A stretch of DNA of 64,000 nucleotides from CBDFMR01 sp965249765 (lineage in GTDB: Bacteria > Bacteroidota > Bacteroidia > Chitinophagales > Saprospiraceae): assembly GCA_965249765.1 (NCBI GenBank), contig CBDFMR010000005.1, positions 992,001-1,056,000 on the forward strand, given 5' to 3'. Below are positions 42,377 through 51,440 of the stretch, one piece after another; the stretch's first letter is position 1; every line of letters starts with the position of its first letter. The position numbers and the translations under genes were made by a program. The notes beneath the pieces are model-generated. The model saw only the letters and a list, made by a program, of their open reading frames with translations, made no database searches and was not told the origin of the DNA.

Positions 42377-43219
42377 TTATCCGCCAGCCGACATTTTGAT
42401 CATGTTGATGACATGACCAGCTAATTCCTGTGGTACATCTTCTTGAATAAAATGATCGGCTTTTTCAAAAAGATAAACGTCCTTCTCAGGAATTCTTAGA
42501 TTTTTCATGACCTCATCGGCTTGAGATTTCCATTGGAGGATTTCATCTTTTGTCCCCCATATGACGGAGACTGGCATGTCGAGTTTCTCGTGAAGAGCTC
42601 GATAATCTTTTACGTGATCTGTAGAGTTGGAGAAAAACCAGTACAACGCTTTATTCCCTCCCTCTCTCATGGGAGTCTTATATGCGTCAAGCTCCTTCTT
42701 TGCAAGATCTACGATTTTAGTCCCATTGTTCATCGTATTTTTAACCATGAATCCCGCCAAGGCTGAGTTGTAGAGATTGGTGTACCATTTGCTCTTTATT
42801 CCTTTTGTAAAAGTCATGGGCGGGCAAAACCCATCATCATAAATGATCGTATTGAGCAAGATCAGATGATTTACTTTGTCTTGATCTAGGGACAACATCT
42901 CCCATGTCCATAGTCCTCCGGCATCATTGCACACCTGTGTCCATAATTCGACACTCAGATGACTCATCAGAGACAAGAGACGCTTACTTTGATTTTTATT
43001 GCTGTAGATTTCATAGCCATTGGGCTTGTCACTTGCCCCATAGCCCAGGAGGTCAGGAGCGATAACCCGATATCCGGACTTTATAAGTTTGGGAATTACT
43101 TTCCTGTAAAGGTAGGAGGAGGTAGGTACTCCATGTACGAGTAAGATGATAGGACCACTGCCTTGATCGATGTATGCTATTTTTCCATCCTCATGGGCTT
43201 TGTTGCATGAATAAGTCAT
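42377..43219 (-). CDS. Haloalkane-dehalogenase-like alpha/beta hydrolase with IS-derived start
   Basis: 280 residues. The fold is clear: GPIILLVHGVPTSSYLYRKVIP with the oxyanion region, VIAPDLLGYGASDKP, nucleophile Asp in LWTQVCNDAGGLW, acid region VIWGTKDEILQWKS, and His in FEKADHFIQED. The reading frame enters the IS5-family element: the ATG and next seven codons (MTYSCNKA) are the IS terminal repeat, and native sequence begins at HEDGKIAY. Homologues have about 10-20 more native residues, so the insertion removed the original start and replaced it. Whether it is expressed is unknown. Confidence 0.8.
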   Translation of the reverse strand: MTYSCNKAHEDGKIAYIDQGSGPIILLVHGVPTSSYLYRKVIPKLIKSGYRVIAPDLLGYGASDKPNGYEIYSNKNQSKRLLSLMSHLSVELWTQVCNDAGGLWTWEMLSLDQDKVNHLILLNTIIYDDGFCPPMTFTKGIKSKWYTNLYNSALAGFMVKNTMNNGTKIVDLAKKELDAYKTPMREGGNKALYWFFSNSTDHVKDYRALHEKLDMPVSVIWGTKDEILQWKSQADEVMKNLRIPEKDVYLFEKADHFIQEDVPQELAGHVINMIKMSAGG

Positions 43220-44095
43220 CAAAAAAAAAGCATAGCTATGGCTTAATAGCTATAGGTTTAAGCCACCTTTTTACAAACAGGCATACCAAGGTCTGTCATT
43301 ATATTTAAGCAAGCTACTTTTATTGCAACTTCACTTTGCTGGGTTTCGAACCGACGGGAGTATAGCTGTGGGCCAAATATTGTCTTGAATCGAAACATTG
43401 CTGTTTCTGATAAACTCCGTCTGTGGTATCCACTTTGCTCCTTCCATTTCTTTCGGCCTTTCTTTTCTATTTCCTTTATGATCTCGTTGCGATCAAGATC
43501 CAGTAACTCGTCATTTTCATCTACCCCTAGATGCAGCTTACGCCATGTCCGGCGCTTATTATACCTATGTTTACGTACCTTCCATTCCCCTTCTCCATAT
43601 ACTTTGAGTCCCGTTGAATCAAATACTATAAACATTGGCCCCTTTGTTTTGGGAACATCCATTTTTTCTTTCACTTGTTTTGCTCTACGACTTATTTGGC
43701 TATAGCTCGGAACTCTTATTTCTATGCCCATTATTCCCAATAAGGAGCTGGCGAGTCCCTCTAATTGTCGGTACTTCAACCCAAATACTACTTTGAGTTG
43801 TAGCAAGCTCCTCATGCATTGTTGTGAATATTTATACTGGGCTCCTTTTTGATTAGGACCCTGGTAATACCAGCACCTTAATAAGTCTTCATCAAACCAT
43901 ATTGTAATGTCGCCTCGCTTTACAAGGCTCCTGTTGTAATCTCTCCAGTTTGTAACCTTGTACTTGTCTTTCTGCCTTCTTTCTTGTTTTACACCGACCT
44001 TAGTTTGTCGATTTGTCATACATCTTTGTTTGTAAGGTTGGGCTCCCTAAGATACTATATCCTTCTCTTTCATCCTCTATTCATGCAACAACGCT
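43196..44095. mobile_element. IS5-family (IS903-like) insertion sequence, defective
   Basis: The left end is GGCTTTGTTGCATGAATA (from 43196); the right end, read inward, is AGCGTTGTTGCATGAATAGA (to 44095). Length is 900 bp. No 9-bp direct repeat flanks it (ATCCTCATG against GATCCAAAG). The encoded transposase has lost an internal segment. The ends match those of the 165-bp element at 28136. Confidence 0.82.
43258..44019 (-). pseudogene. IS5-family transposase with internal deletion
   Basis: 253 residues against about 305 usual for the IS903 group. The N-terminal part (TNWRDYNRSLVKRGDITIWFD), the first catalytic Asp (MFIVFDSTGLKVYGEGEW) and the Glu region (GYHRRSLSETAMFRFKTIFG) are present. 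The segment between HLGVDENDELL and DRNEIIKEIEKKGRKKWK, which should hold the second Asp (a DGAYD-like motif), is missing, apparently by an in-frame deletion of roughly 50 codons. The protein should not catalyse transposition. Confidence 0.8.
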
Positions 44096-44289
44096 GATCC
44101 AAAGTATGCGTGTCTGTCGAGCAAATTTCTATGAAATTCGAATCTTGATAATCTCATACATTCTTTATTCGTGAGTCGAACTAGTTGTAGTTGGGAAAAA
44201 TAAAGGGCATCGACAATGCATCTATATCTGTCAGGAATTTTGTCGTAGTTTCTGCGGTACCCGGCGTTCTCTGCTAGAAGAACATTGAT

Positions 44290-44426
44290 CACGCAAAGGG
44301 CGCAAAGCTTATTCGCTGAGAACGCTGAGAGAATCAGTGTATGTAATAGAATTCGTTACAAAAACTAAGTTCCTAAATAAAGTGTGATACTCTGATCCTA
44401 CTGCGGGGCTTAGCGATCTCTGCGTG
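44290..44426. repeat. Intergenic inverted-repeat element with ACGCAAAG/CTGCGTG ends
   Basis: The left end CACGCAAAGGGCGC and the right end GCGATCTCTGCGTG are inverted repeats (11 of 14 positions). Inside the left half, GCTGAGAACGCTGAGAG is a local direct repeat. Sequences of this style occur as dispersed noncoding repeats in many environmental genomes. It lies between the IS5 element and the thrS end. No gene is supported in 44096-44450. Confidence 0.5.
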
Positions 44427-44450
44427 AAAAAACATTAATCAAGTCTCAAC

Positions 44451-46370
44451 TTAAGATTGTGATCCTATCAACCTCGCAAACTCCTCCAAACTCATGGCTC
44501 CTACATCGCCCTCGCCTTGCTTCCTTACTGATACTCGCCCTGACTCTGCTTCCTTGTCTCCAACGATGAGCATGTACGGTATTTTCTTCAATTCGGTATC
44601 ACGGATCTTTCGTCCAATAGACTCCGTCCTGTCATCGATCACACCGCGTACATCCATTGTTGAAAGCTTTGTTTGCAATTCCTTACAGAGGTCATTATAC
44701 CTATCTGATATTGGCAACAAGGCATATTGATCAGGAGTCAACCATAGAGGAAATTTACCTCCTGTATGCTCGATAAGTATGCTTATGAATCGCTCCATGG
44801 ATCCGAATGGCGCCCTATGGATCATCACCGGTCGATGTGCTTGATTGTCACTACCTACGTATTCAAGTCCAAACCTTTCCGGTAGCTGATAGTCAACCTG
44901 TATAGTTCCCAGCTGCCATGATCGGCCTAGTGCATCTTTGATCATGAAATCCAGTTTGGGTCCGTAGAACGCTGCTTCACCATATTCCGTCACGGTGTCA
45001 AAATCTACCTCTTTGACCGCATTGATGATGGCATTCTCTGCCACTTCCCAACTTTCATCACTACCTATATATTTTTCAGGTTTGTCAGGATCACGAAGTG
45101 AAACCTGTGCCGTGAAGTCAGCAAAACCCATCTTGCTCATAACTATTTTAGTAAGGTCAAGTACTTTGAGGAATTCCTCTTTGAGTTGATCCTCGGTACA
45201 GAAGATATGTGCATCATCTTGCGTAAATCCTCGTACTCGCGCTAGACCATGTAGTTCGCCACTTTGCTCATATCGATACACAGTTCCAAATTCTCCGATT
45301 CTCAACGGAAGCTCCTTATATGACCTCGGTTTATGTCCATAGATCTCACAGTGATGTGGACAGTTCATTGGTTTGAGTAGAAATTCTTCACCCTCCCGAG
45401 GTGTAAGTATCGGCTGGAAACTATCCTCGCCATATTTTTCATAATGACCTGAGGTGACATAAAGATTCTTGTGTCCGATGTGAGGAGTGATTACCATTTG
45501 ATATCCTCCCTTCACCTGTTCTTCCCTCAGAAACTTTTCAAGACGCTCCCGGAGTTGGGTCCCCTTGGGAAGCCAGATCGGAAGCCCTGATCCTACTTTT
45601 TCAGAAAACATAAACAGCTCGAGTTCTGCACCTAGTTTTCTATGGTCGCGCTTTTTAGCTTCTTCTAGCAGTTCCAGATACTCTGTAAGTTCTTTTTGCT
45701 TGGGGAAGGTGATGCCATAGATGCGAGTCATTTGTTTTCTGGTCTCATCACCTCGCCAGTAGGCCCCTGCGAGATTCATCAACTTCACAGCCTTTATAGA
45801 CCCTGTCGATGGAATATGTGGGCCTTTGCAAAGGTCTGTAAAATTTCCCTGAGTGTAGAATGTGATGGTCCCATCTTCCAGTTCGTTTATGAGTTCCAAT
45901 TTATACTCATCTCCTTTTTCTGAAAAATATTCTATGGCATCCGCCTTTGATACTTCCCTTCGTGAGAATTCATTTTTTTCTCTTGCCAGTTCCATAATTT
46001 TGGCTTCTATTTTAGGAAGGTCTTCAGGCGTTAGAACTGTGTCACCAGTGTCCACATCGTAGTAAAATCCACGATCAATAGGCGGACCTATTCCGAATTT
46101 AATGTCGGGATACAATGCCTCGAGTGCTTCAGCCATTATGTGTGCCGAACTATGCCAGTAGGTGGATTTGCCATCTTTGTCTTTCCATGTGTGAAGGCTT
46201 AATGTGGCATCTTCTGTTATGGGCCGGGATGCATCCCACACTTCACCATTGACACTTGCTGACAGTACATTACGAGCAAGTCCTTCACTGATAGACATTG
46301 CTACTTGCATGGCTGTGGTGTCTTTTTCGTATTCTCTCACATTTCCATCGGGGAAAGTAATCTTTATCAT
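44451..46370 (-). CDS. thrS: Threonyl-tRNA synthetase
   Basis: 639 residues from the ATG of MIKITFPDGNVREYEKD; the frame is open 44 codons upstream but the TGS domain starts here. Order: TGS (1-60), editing domain with HSSAHIMAEALEALYP, class II core with RHL-type GELHGLARVRGFTQDDAHIFC, zinc Cys in PMNCPHHCEIY, HRAPFGSMERFISILIEH (motif 3), and the C-terminal anticodon-binding domain ending SLEEFARLI. Complete and standard. Confidence 0.97.
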   Translation of the reverse strand: MIKITFPDGNVREYEKDTTAMQVAMSISEGLARNVLSASVNGEVWDASRPITEDATLSLHTWKDKDGKSTYWHSSAHIMAEALEALYPDIKFGIGPPIDRGFYYDVDTGDTVLTPEDLPKIEAKIMELAREKNEFSRREVSKADAIEYFSEKGDEYKLELINELEDGTITFYTQGNFTDLCKGPHIPSTGSIKAVKLMNLAGAYWRGDETRKQMTRIYGITFPKQKELTEYLELLEEAKKRDHRKLGAELELFMFSEKVGSGLPIWLPKGTQLRERLEKFLREEQVKGGYQMVITPHIGHKNLYVTSGHYEKYGEDSFQPILTPREGEEFLLKPMNCPHHCEIYGHKPRSYKELPLRIGEFGTVYRYEQSGELHGLARVRGFTQDDAHIFCTEDQLKEEFLKVLDLTKIVMSKMGFADFTAQVSLRDPDKPEKYIGSDESWEVAENAIINAVKEVDFDTVTEYGEAAFYGPKLDFMIKDALGRSWQLGTIQVDYQLPERFGLEYVGSDNQAHRPVMIHRAPFGSMERFISILIEHTGGKFPLWLTPDQYALLPISDRYNDLCKELQTKLSTMDVRGVIDDRTESIGRKIRDTELKKIPYMLIVGDKEAESGRVSVRKQGEGDVGAMSLEEFARLIGSQS

Positions 46371-46472
46371 CGCGACGATTTTAGTTACGCAAAGAAACAA
46401 AGACTTTCCAAGGAGACATGACAGGAATGAACAATATTCTGATAAAGGAGTTGACTTTGAAAATCTAGACAC

Positions 46473-47213
46473 ATGATCAGAGTCATACCGAAGGATAGTC
46501 AAGGATATGGAGCCTTCAATAATGGAGAAATAATTGAGAATAAGCCCGTGAGTTTTCCGCAGGAGGGAGGTGTGGGAAAACCATTTTCGTCATTGTTTTA
46601 CTGGGCCAATGCAATTGCCTTGAAAGATAGCACGATTGGGCTTCATCCTCATCAGGGATTTGAGATCATGTCTTTTGTCCTTGATGGTGAAATCAGACAC
46701 TACGACACCAAGCTCAGTAAGTGGATTCCATTGCAGAAAGGTGATGTACAGATCATCAGATCAGGAAGTGGCATCAGCCACTCTGAGTTTATGGCAGAGG
46801 GAGGACGGATGTTTCAGATATGGCTAGATCCTGATTTGAATAAGACATTAGGCAAGGAAGCGAGCTATGACGATTATCGCGCTGATGATTTTGATGTAGT
46901 GAAATCGGATGGAATTGAAAGCACATACTATGTGGGTGAGGATGGGAAAATCGAGCTAGATACACCAGGAGTAAATATTTCTCGCGTAACGGTGGAGTCA
47001 ACATTCAGTTTCAAGAATAGAAGCGAGGATACTACAGGAATATACGTTCTTTCTGGCGACCTTAAATTGAAAGATGAGACGCTTTCGGTTGACGATTATG
47101 TCTCAGTTGAATCTGATGAAGAGTTGGATTTTAAAGGAAGTGGTGAGCTGTTTATCTTGAGTGGACTGACTAGGCAGCCTTATACTACATACATTGAGAG
47201 ATTTCGAGTATAG
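46473..47213 (+). CDS. Pirin family protein (cupin)
   Basis: 246 residues, bicupin. Metal ligands appear as His-x-His in IGLHPHQGFEIMSFVLDGE and the later His in GSGISHSEF; a Glu/Gln completes the set in GRMFQIWL. Bacterial pirins include quercetin dioxygenases and redox-responsive regulators of metabolic enzymes. This one matches the short group with an N-terminal YGAFNNG stretch. Divergent from thrS; a 22-bp palindrome follows the stop. Confidence 0.88.
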   Translation: MIRVIPKDSQGYGAFNNGEIIENKPVSFPQEGGVGKPFSSLFYWANAIALKDSTIGLHPHQGFEIMSFVLDGEIRHYDTKLSKWIPLQKGDVQIIRSGSGISHSEFMAEGGRMFQIWLDPDLNKTLGKEASYDDYRADDFDVVKSDGIESTYYVGEDGKIELDTPGVNISRVTVESTFSFKNRSEDTTGIYVLSGDLKLKDETLSVDDYVSVESDEELDFKGSGELFILSGLTRQPYTTYIERFRV

Positions 47214-47217
47214 TAAT

Positions 47218-47267
47218 CCAAGGGGTCATGACCCCTTGGAAAATTAATCATGACTCCTTGGAAAATT
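47218..47267. terminator. Palindrome and imperfect repeat between pirin and dodecin genes
   Basis: A perfect 22-bp palindrome (11-bp arm CCAAGGGGTCA) spans 47218-47239. The unit TCATGACCCCTTGGAAAATT (47226-47245) recurs with one mismatch at 47248-47267. It lies between convergent genes and probably acts as a bidirectional transcription stop, though T runs are short. Confidence 0.5.
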
Positions 47268-47273
47268 TGGGAC

Positions 47274-47477
47274 TTACCCTTTTACTTCAAAAGTGATTTT
47301 TACATTTACTCTGAACTCATCCACTTCGCCATCTTTAACAGTCACACTATGACTTTGAACAAAAGCCGACTTTACATGATTAACAGAATTTGATGCTTTA
47401 GATACAGCTTTTTTAGTGGCTTCTTCCCAACTTTCATTTGAGCTGGCAAGAATCTCAATTACTTTCATTACACTCAT
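47274..47477 (-). CDS. Dodecin family flavin-binding protein
   Basis: 67 residues, beta-alpha-beta-beta fold: MKVIEILASSNESWEEATKKAVSKAS, then NHVKSAFVQSHSVTVKDGEVDEFRVNVKITFEVK. Dodecins assemble into dodecamers that store or buffer flavins or CoA. The Trp in ESWEEA is the flavin-stacking position in the family. Convergent with pirin. A second ATG lies at the third codon. Confidence 0.9.
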   Translation of the reverse strand: MSVMKVIEILASSNESWEEATKKAVSKASNSVNHVKSAFVQSHSVTVKDGEVDEFRVNVKITFEVKG

Positions 47478-47532
47478 TTCGATATTGTTTTAATTATTGA
47501 TAAATATTTAATTGTACTCTTTTGACGCTAAC

Positions 47533-48531
47533 CTATTGCTTTGGTCTCGGAAGATTATTAATAGCTTGTTTTGCACGATCAAATTTTGAATCTATGACCA
47601 ATGCATTCTCGTAGTCTTGTCTAGCTTTCGGAATATCATTTTTCATCTCGCTTGCTATGCCTCTATAGTAATATGCCATAGGATTCTGTGGGTCTACATT
47701 TGCCATTATGTTAAATTCTTCCCATGCTCGGTCAAGTGAATCTAGCTCAAGGTATAGAATCCCAGAATTGAGAAATGCATCGGCGTACTTCCTATCTATT
47801 AATTTAATTTCTCTATACGTGTCTAGCGCATCTGTTACCCGATCATTGTTTTGAAGATAAAAGGCCTTGGAGTGCATAGCTTCTATTGACTGTGGCTTGA
47901 TGCGTAATGCATTATCAAAGCACTGCAATGCTTTTTTGTCTTTTTGATCAGCGTATAATTCGCCCAAAAGGATCCACGAATCAATTAACTCTGGATCAAA
48001 TTCTACGGATGTCTGGAGGGCATTTATAGCCTTGTCCGTCAACTTACCTTCCTTAAAATTGAGTCCGAGCATCAAGTAAGCTTCAGCGTTCATCGGGTCG
48101 ATTCTTACAATATGATTTATCGTCCGCATCGAGTTTTCATACTGCTTAAGGAGAAACTGAAACTCGCATAGTTTCAATAAACTTTGTATGCGAGTGGGGT
48201 GCAACTCTACTACCTTCTCCATGGTCTCCAGAGCTTGCTTAGATCGGTAATAATCGAGAAAGATATCCGCCTGAAGGTGATAGTAATCTGGATTTATAGA
48301 GTCAACTTTCAGCGCAGAACCGATGTCATCAAGGGCCTCATCGTAACTCTCTTTTTGGTAAAATAGTTTTGCTCTTTCGTAGAATAACCCATGGCCTGTA
48401 GGATTCTTTTCAATTTCAGCATTGAGCTGTTCAAATGTGGAGTCAGTTTTTATTACCGTTGTCACTGGCTTTTGATCTTGCTTACAAGACCAAGCCAATG
48501 ACGTGAGAAAAATTAATATGAAGTACTTCAT
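47533..48531 (-). CDS. TPR lipoprotein
   Basis: 332 residues. A lipoprotein signal with lipobox SLAWSC (Cys16) is followed by eight or nine TPR units, for example GLFYERAKLFYQKESYDEALDDI, AEAYLMLGLNFKEGKLTDKAINAL and PMAYYYRGIASEMKNDIPKARQDY. No enzymatic domain. Likely an envelope scaffold. It has its own promoter. Confidence 0.87.
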   Translation of the reverse strand: MKYFILIFLTSLAWSCKQDQKPVTTVIKTDSTFEQLNAEIEKNPTGHGLFYERAKLFYQKESYDEALDDIGSALKVDSINPDYYHLQADIFLDYYRSKQALETMEKVVELHPTRIQSLLKLCEFQFLLKQYENSMRTINHIVRIDPMNAEAYLMLGLNFKEGKLTDKAINALQTSVEFDPELIDSWILLGELYADQKDKKALQCFDNALRIKPQSIEAMHSKAFYLQNNDRVTDALDTYREIKLIDRKYADAFLNSGILYLELDSLDRAWEEFNIMANVDPQNPMAYYYRGIASEMKNDIPKARQDYENALVIDSKFDRAKQAINNLPRPKQ

Positions 48532-48551
48532 GATCAGGATTAAAAAACGTC

Positions 48552-48559
48552 CAAAAGTA
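48552..48559 (-). promoter_or_regulatory. TAnnTTTG -7 element for the TPR lipoprotein
   Basis: TACTTTTG on the minus strand, 21 bp before the ATG at 48531. Confidence 0.55.
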
Positions 48560-48671
48560 GAAGTTTATTTGGCAATTTTTATGCTTTAAATTTCCCCATT
48601 GATATCCTTGGTGATGGCTTATCATACTAAGCGGTGATGCGGGATTCGTTTATTGAATATTATTACCTTGG

Positions 48672-50639
48672 ATGGAGATGTCGTGTATTACAAATTTCAA
48701 TGAGAGCAAAAGGCTTTTTGCTTTAATACTACTTTGCTTAGTTGTGTTGAATCTTAGTGGACAAGATCACTCGTTTCTTCGAGGGATTCAGTGCAGTGAG
48801 ATAGAAGTCGATGGCGAAGGAAAGGCATGTGTACTTACAAGTAAAGGTATATACAAGATTGGCGTAAAGCCCATTCTTATTCCTAAGTCAGAGTGCGGTC
48901 AAGATATGTATGTTGAGAATGGTCAATGTCATTGTTATAGTGGAGAGCTTTGTTCTGCCTCACAAGAGCTTATCTCTCTGGGAGCATATGACGCCGACCG
49001 AGAATCTCGGATTGTTGGAATATTTGACAATAAGATATTTTTAATAGGAAATGGGTTGTGGTCCATAAAGGATGGAAAAATTGTCAAGGAGAAATTGAGA
49101 GGTACATATCAACCCCATGAAATCACACAAGTTGTAGATTTTGGTAGGGGATATGTAGTTATTTCAAATGCGCTCATTCCTTTGGAAGAAAACGAAAAGG
49201 TTATAGTTTGTCCAGGAAAGATACTCTCTGCTACTACCTTCAATTCTAAGGTCTATCTGGCCATTGAAAATCTGGGTCTTTATGTGATCGATGATGGACA
49301 TGCTAAAAAATATGTCAGCCATCAGATAGCGATGGGTGATAGTGTATTATCGGTAGTGACTTCAAATGGCTTCCTGTTTGTTGTATCCAAGACTGGCTTA
49401 ATTGCGATCAATCAAGCTACCAAGGAGGAACTTAACATTTCTTCGCTTGTCAGGATAAAACCAATCGAAATAATGGACATGGTTGTTGATCTCTGGGGCA
49501 ATCTGTGGGTGGCTCATGAAAATGGAGTTTATTGTGTTCCCTTTGATGATAAGAAACAGTCTGTAACTCCCCACCTGAAAATGAACAGAATTTCTCTTTT
49601 TAATGGGGATGAACTCGTCGACCATGATCTGTACGATGATCAGATCTATGGAACATTCAGCACGGTAAACTTTGAGGTGGAATCGTACGCCGGACCGTTT
49701 AGTACTGATCACGTTTTACAGTACAGTGTTGATGGTGGAGATTGGCATGGGATGAAAGATGGAATGTTGACTTTGTACGGAAAGAAAACTCCTTCACGAT
49801 CAATCGCCTTCAGAGCATCTCATGATGGTCGTTATTTTTCTGATCCATTAAACTACTCAATTAGAAAAAGTGAGAATGCAAATCGCAATTACATCCTAGG
49901 ACTCGGACTTTTGCTTCTAGGACTTCTTGGATTCGGATTTTATGCCATGCGGCGCAGTGAAAAATACAAAAGGGAGATAACAGCAGAAAGAGACAAACTA
50001 ATTCTCGAAAACAATCTACTCAAGTACCAGCAGAAAGCACTTCAGCTACAAATGAACCCTCACTTCATCTTCAATGCTTTGAATTCTATACAGGGCTTGA
50101 TAGCAGTTGATAAAAATTCAGAAGCGAGGAAATACCTAAGCAAATTTTCTTCTATGATGCGAATGGCGCTCAATCATTCCAGGTCAGATTTTATTCCATT
50201 GACAGAAGAGGTAAGATTTCTTGAGGACTATCTATCACTAGAGCAACTCTCCATGCCGGATAAATTCGATTTTAACTTGGACGGTCTTGATATGTTGGAG
50301 GATGATCTAGAAATACCCCCTATGCTCATCCAACCTTTTGTCGAAAATGCCATTGTCCATGGCTTTAAAAATCTTCAGAAAAAGGGAAAAATAGTAGTTT
50401 CATTCAGAGAAGCTGGGGGTGGGCTCATATGCGAGGTAAATGACAATGGTGTAGGAAGAAATAGTACTTTAAGCAACCCAAAAACTGATCATAAATCGGC
50501 CGCTGTAGACATTGTAAACAGTAGATTGAGGAATTATTGGATGGATAGTAAAGAAGATTTTGTGACTTTTGAGGACAAGCAGGATCAGAATAATAATCCA
50601 CTAGGTACTAAGGTTGTCCTCCACATACCTATAAAATAA
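48672..50639 (+). CDS. LytS-type sensor histidine kinase with periplasmic propeller
   Basis: 655 residues: signal peptide (LFALILLCLVVLNLSGQ), a beta-propeller-like sensor with repeated G-LW and G-Y-I strands (about 35-300, for example DLWGNLWVAHENGVYCV), a Y_Y_Y-type Ig domain (about 330-400), one membrane helix (about 408-428) and a cytoplasmic His_kinase/HATPase pair. The phosphorylated His is probably 464 in LQLQMNPHFIFNALNSIQG, and the ATP lid is PFVENAIVHGFKN and GVGRN. This is a hybrid of the two-component propeller sensors and the LytS core. Pair with the regulator 10 bp downstream. Confidence 0.9.
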   Translation: MEMSCITNFNESKRLFALILLCLVVLNLSGQDHSFLRGIQCSEIEVDGEGKACVLTSKGIYKIGVKPILIPKSECGQDMYVENGQCHCYSGELCSASQELISLGAYDADRESRIVGIFDNKIFLIGNGLWSIKDGKIVKEKLRGTYQPHEITQVVDFGRGYVVISNALIPLEENEKVIVCPGKILSATTFNSKVYLAIENLGLYVIDDGHAKKYVSHQIAMGDSVLSVVTSNGFLFVVSKTGLIAINQATKEELNISSLVRIKPIEIMDMVVDLWGNLWVAHENGVYCVPFDDKKQSVTPHLKMNRISLFNGDELVDHDLYDDQIYGTFSTVNFEVESYAGPFSTDHVLQYSVDGGDWHGMKDGMLTLYGKKTPSRSIAFRASHDGRYFSDPLNYSIRKSENANRNYILGLGLLLLGLLGFGFYAMRRSEKYKREITAERDKLILENNLLKYQQKALQLQMNPHFIFNALNSIQGLIAVDKNSEARKYLSKFSSMMRMALNHSRSDFIPLTEEVRFLEDYLSLEQLSMPDKFDFNLDGLDMLEDDLEIPPMLIQPFVENAIVHGFKNLQKKGKIVVSFREAGGGLICEVNDNGVGRNSTLSNPKTDHKSAAVDIVNSRLRNYWMDSKEDFVTFEDKQDQNNNPLGTKVVLHIPIK

Positions 50640-50649
50640 GGGATATACG

Positions 50650-51384
50650 ATGCGAGCAATAATAATCGACGACATAGAACTTGCGAGGAAGTCCCTCATG
50701 AAAGACGTACAAGAAGTTTGTTCAAATGTCGAATTAGTAGGGGAGGCGAGTGGTGTTGTTTCTGGTTTGAAACTGATTAAAGACGAAGATCCTGACCTAG
50801 TGTTTTTGGACATAGACATGGAAGATGGGACAGGATTTGATTTATTAGATATTCTTGGTGAGAAAAAATTGAAAGTCATCTTCGTTACTGCATCTAATGA
50901 CCAAGCCATCAAGGCATTCAGAGTATCAGCGGTGGACTATTTATTGAAACCGGTTGATCAAGATCTTTTGATTGCTGCCGTGGAGAAAGCTGGTAATGCA
51001 AATAGTGATGTTGGTCAAATGAAACTGCTCCAAGAAACCATGGACAATGATGGCAAGTCGGAAAAAATAGCCTTGCATACAGCTGAGAAGATCCTTGTAA
51101 CCAAGGTTGCGGATATTGTAAGATGTGAGGCCGTAGGAAACTACACACATTTCTATTTTGCTGACGGGAGCAAACTTCTTGTGACCCGTACATTGAAGGA
51201 CTATGACATCATATTATCGGAGTCAGGTTTCTATCGGGTTCACCAGTCACACCTGGTTAATCTAAATAAGGTCAAGGCGTACATAAAAGCTGAGGGCGGA
51301 TACATCCTAATGAACGATGGGCAGCATGTTCCGGTATCGGTAAGGAAGAAACCGGCGGTAGTGAAGATGTTGACTTCATTGTAA
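50650..51384 (+). CDS. LytTR family response regulator
   Basis: 244 residues. Receiver domain 1-118 with phosphorylatable Asp54 (VFLDIDMEDGTG), acidic pair in IIIDDIE, the switch Thr in FVTASNDQ and Lys in DYLLKPVD. The LytTR DNA-binding domain is at about 137-244 (IVRCEAVGNYTHFYFADGSKLLV, SGFYRVHQSHLVNLNKVKAYI). It should be phosphorylated by the preceding kinase. Target genes are unknown. Confidence 0.93.
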   Translation: MRAIIIDDIELARKSLMKDVQEVCSNVELVGEASGVVSGLKLIKDEDPDLVFLDIDMEDGTGFDLLDILGEKKLKVIFVTASNDQAIKAFRVSAVDYLLKPVDQDLLIAAVEKAGNANSDVGQMKLLQETMDNDGKSEKIALHTAEKILVTKVADIVRCEAVGNYTHFYFADGSKLLVTRTLKDYDIILSESGFYRVHQSHLVNLNKVKAYIKAEGGYILMNDGQHVPVSVRKKPAVVKMLTSL

Positions 51385-51418
51385 AAAAAAACCGACCCGC
51401 TACCCAAGCGAGTCGGTT
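51382..51418 (-). terminator. Intrinsic terminator after the SH3-like gene
   Basis: On the minus strand the stem AACCGAC / GTCGGTT with an inner CGCT / AGCG pairing is followed by eight T, which overlap the end of the LytTR gene. It lies 22 bp past the stop of the gene at 51441. Confidence 0.8.
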
Positions 51419-51440
51419 ACTAACCCAAGATCACCCTACA

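Noticed and set aside
43187..44104. 9-bp target duplication searched for around the IS5-family element
   Set aside because: ATCCTCATG on the left and GATCCAAAG on the right share only ATCC out of register, so no duplication is claimed.
44077..44292. 71-codon minus-strand frame ending inside the IS5 right end
   Set aside because: It starts at a GTG at the edge of an intergenic repeat and stops in the IS terminal repeat. The sequence matches nothing I know and does not supply the missing start of the hydrolase. It may be a fragment of an interrupted gene, but this cannot be supported.
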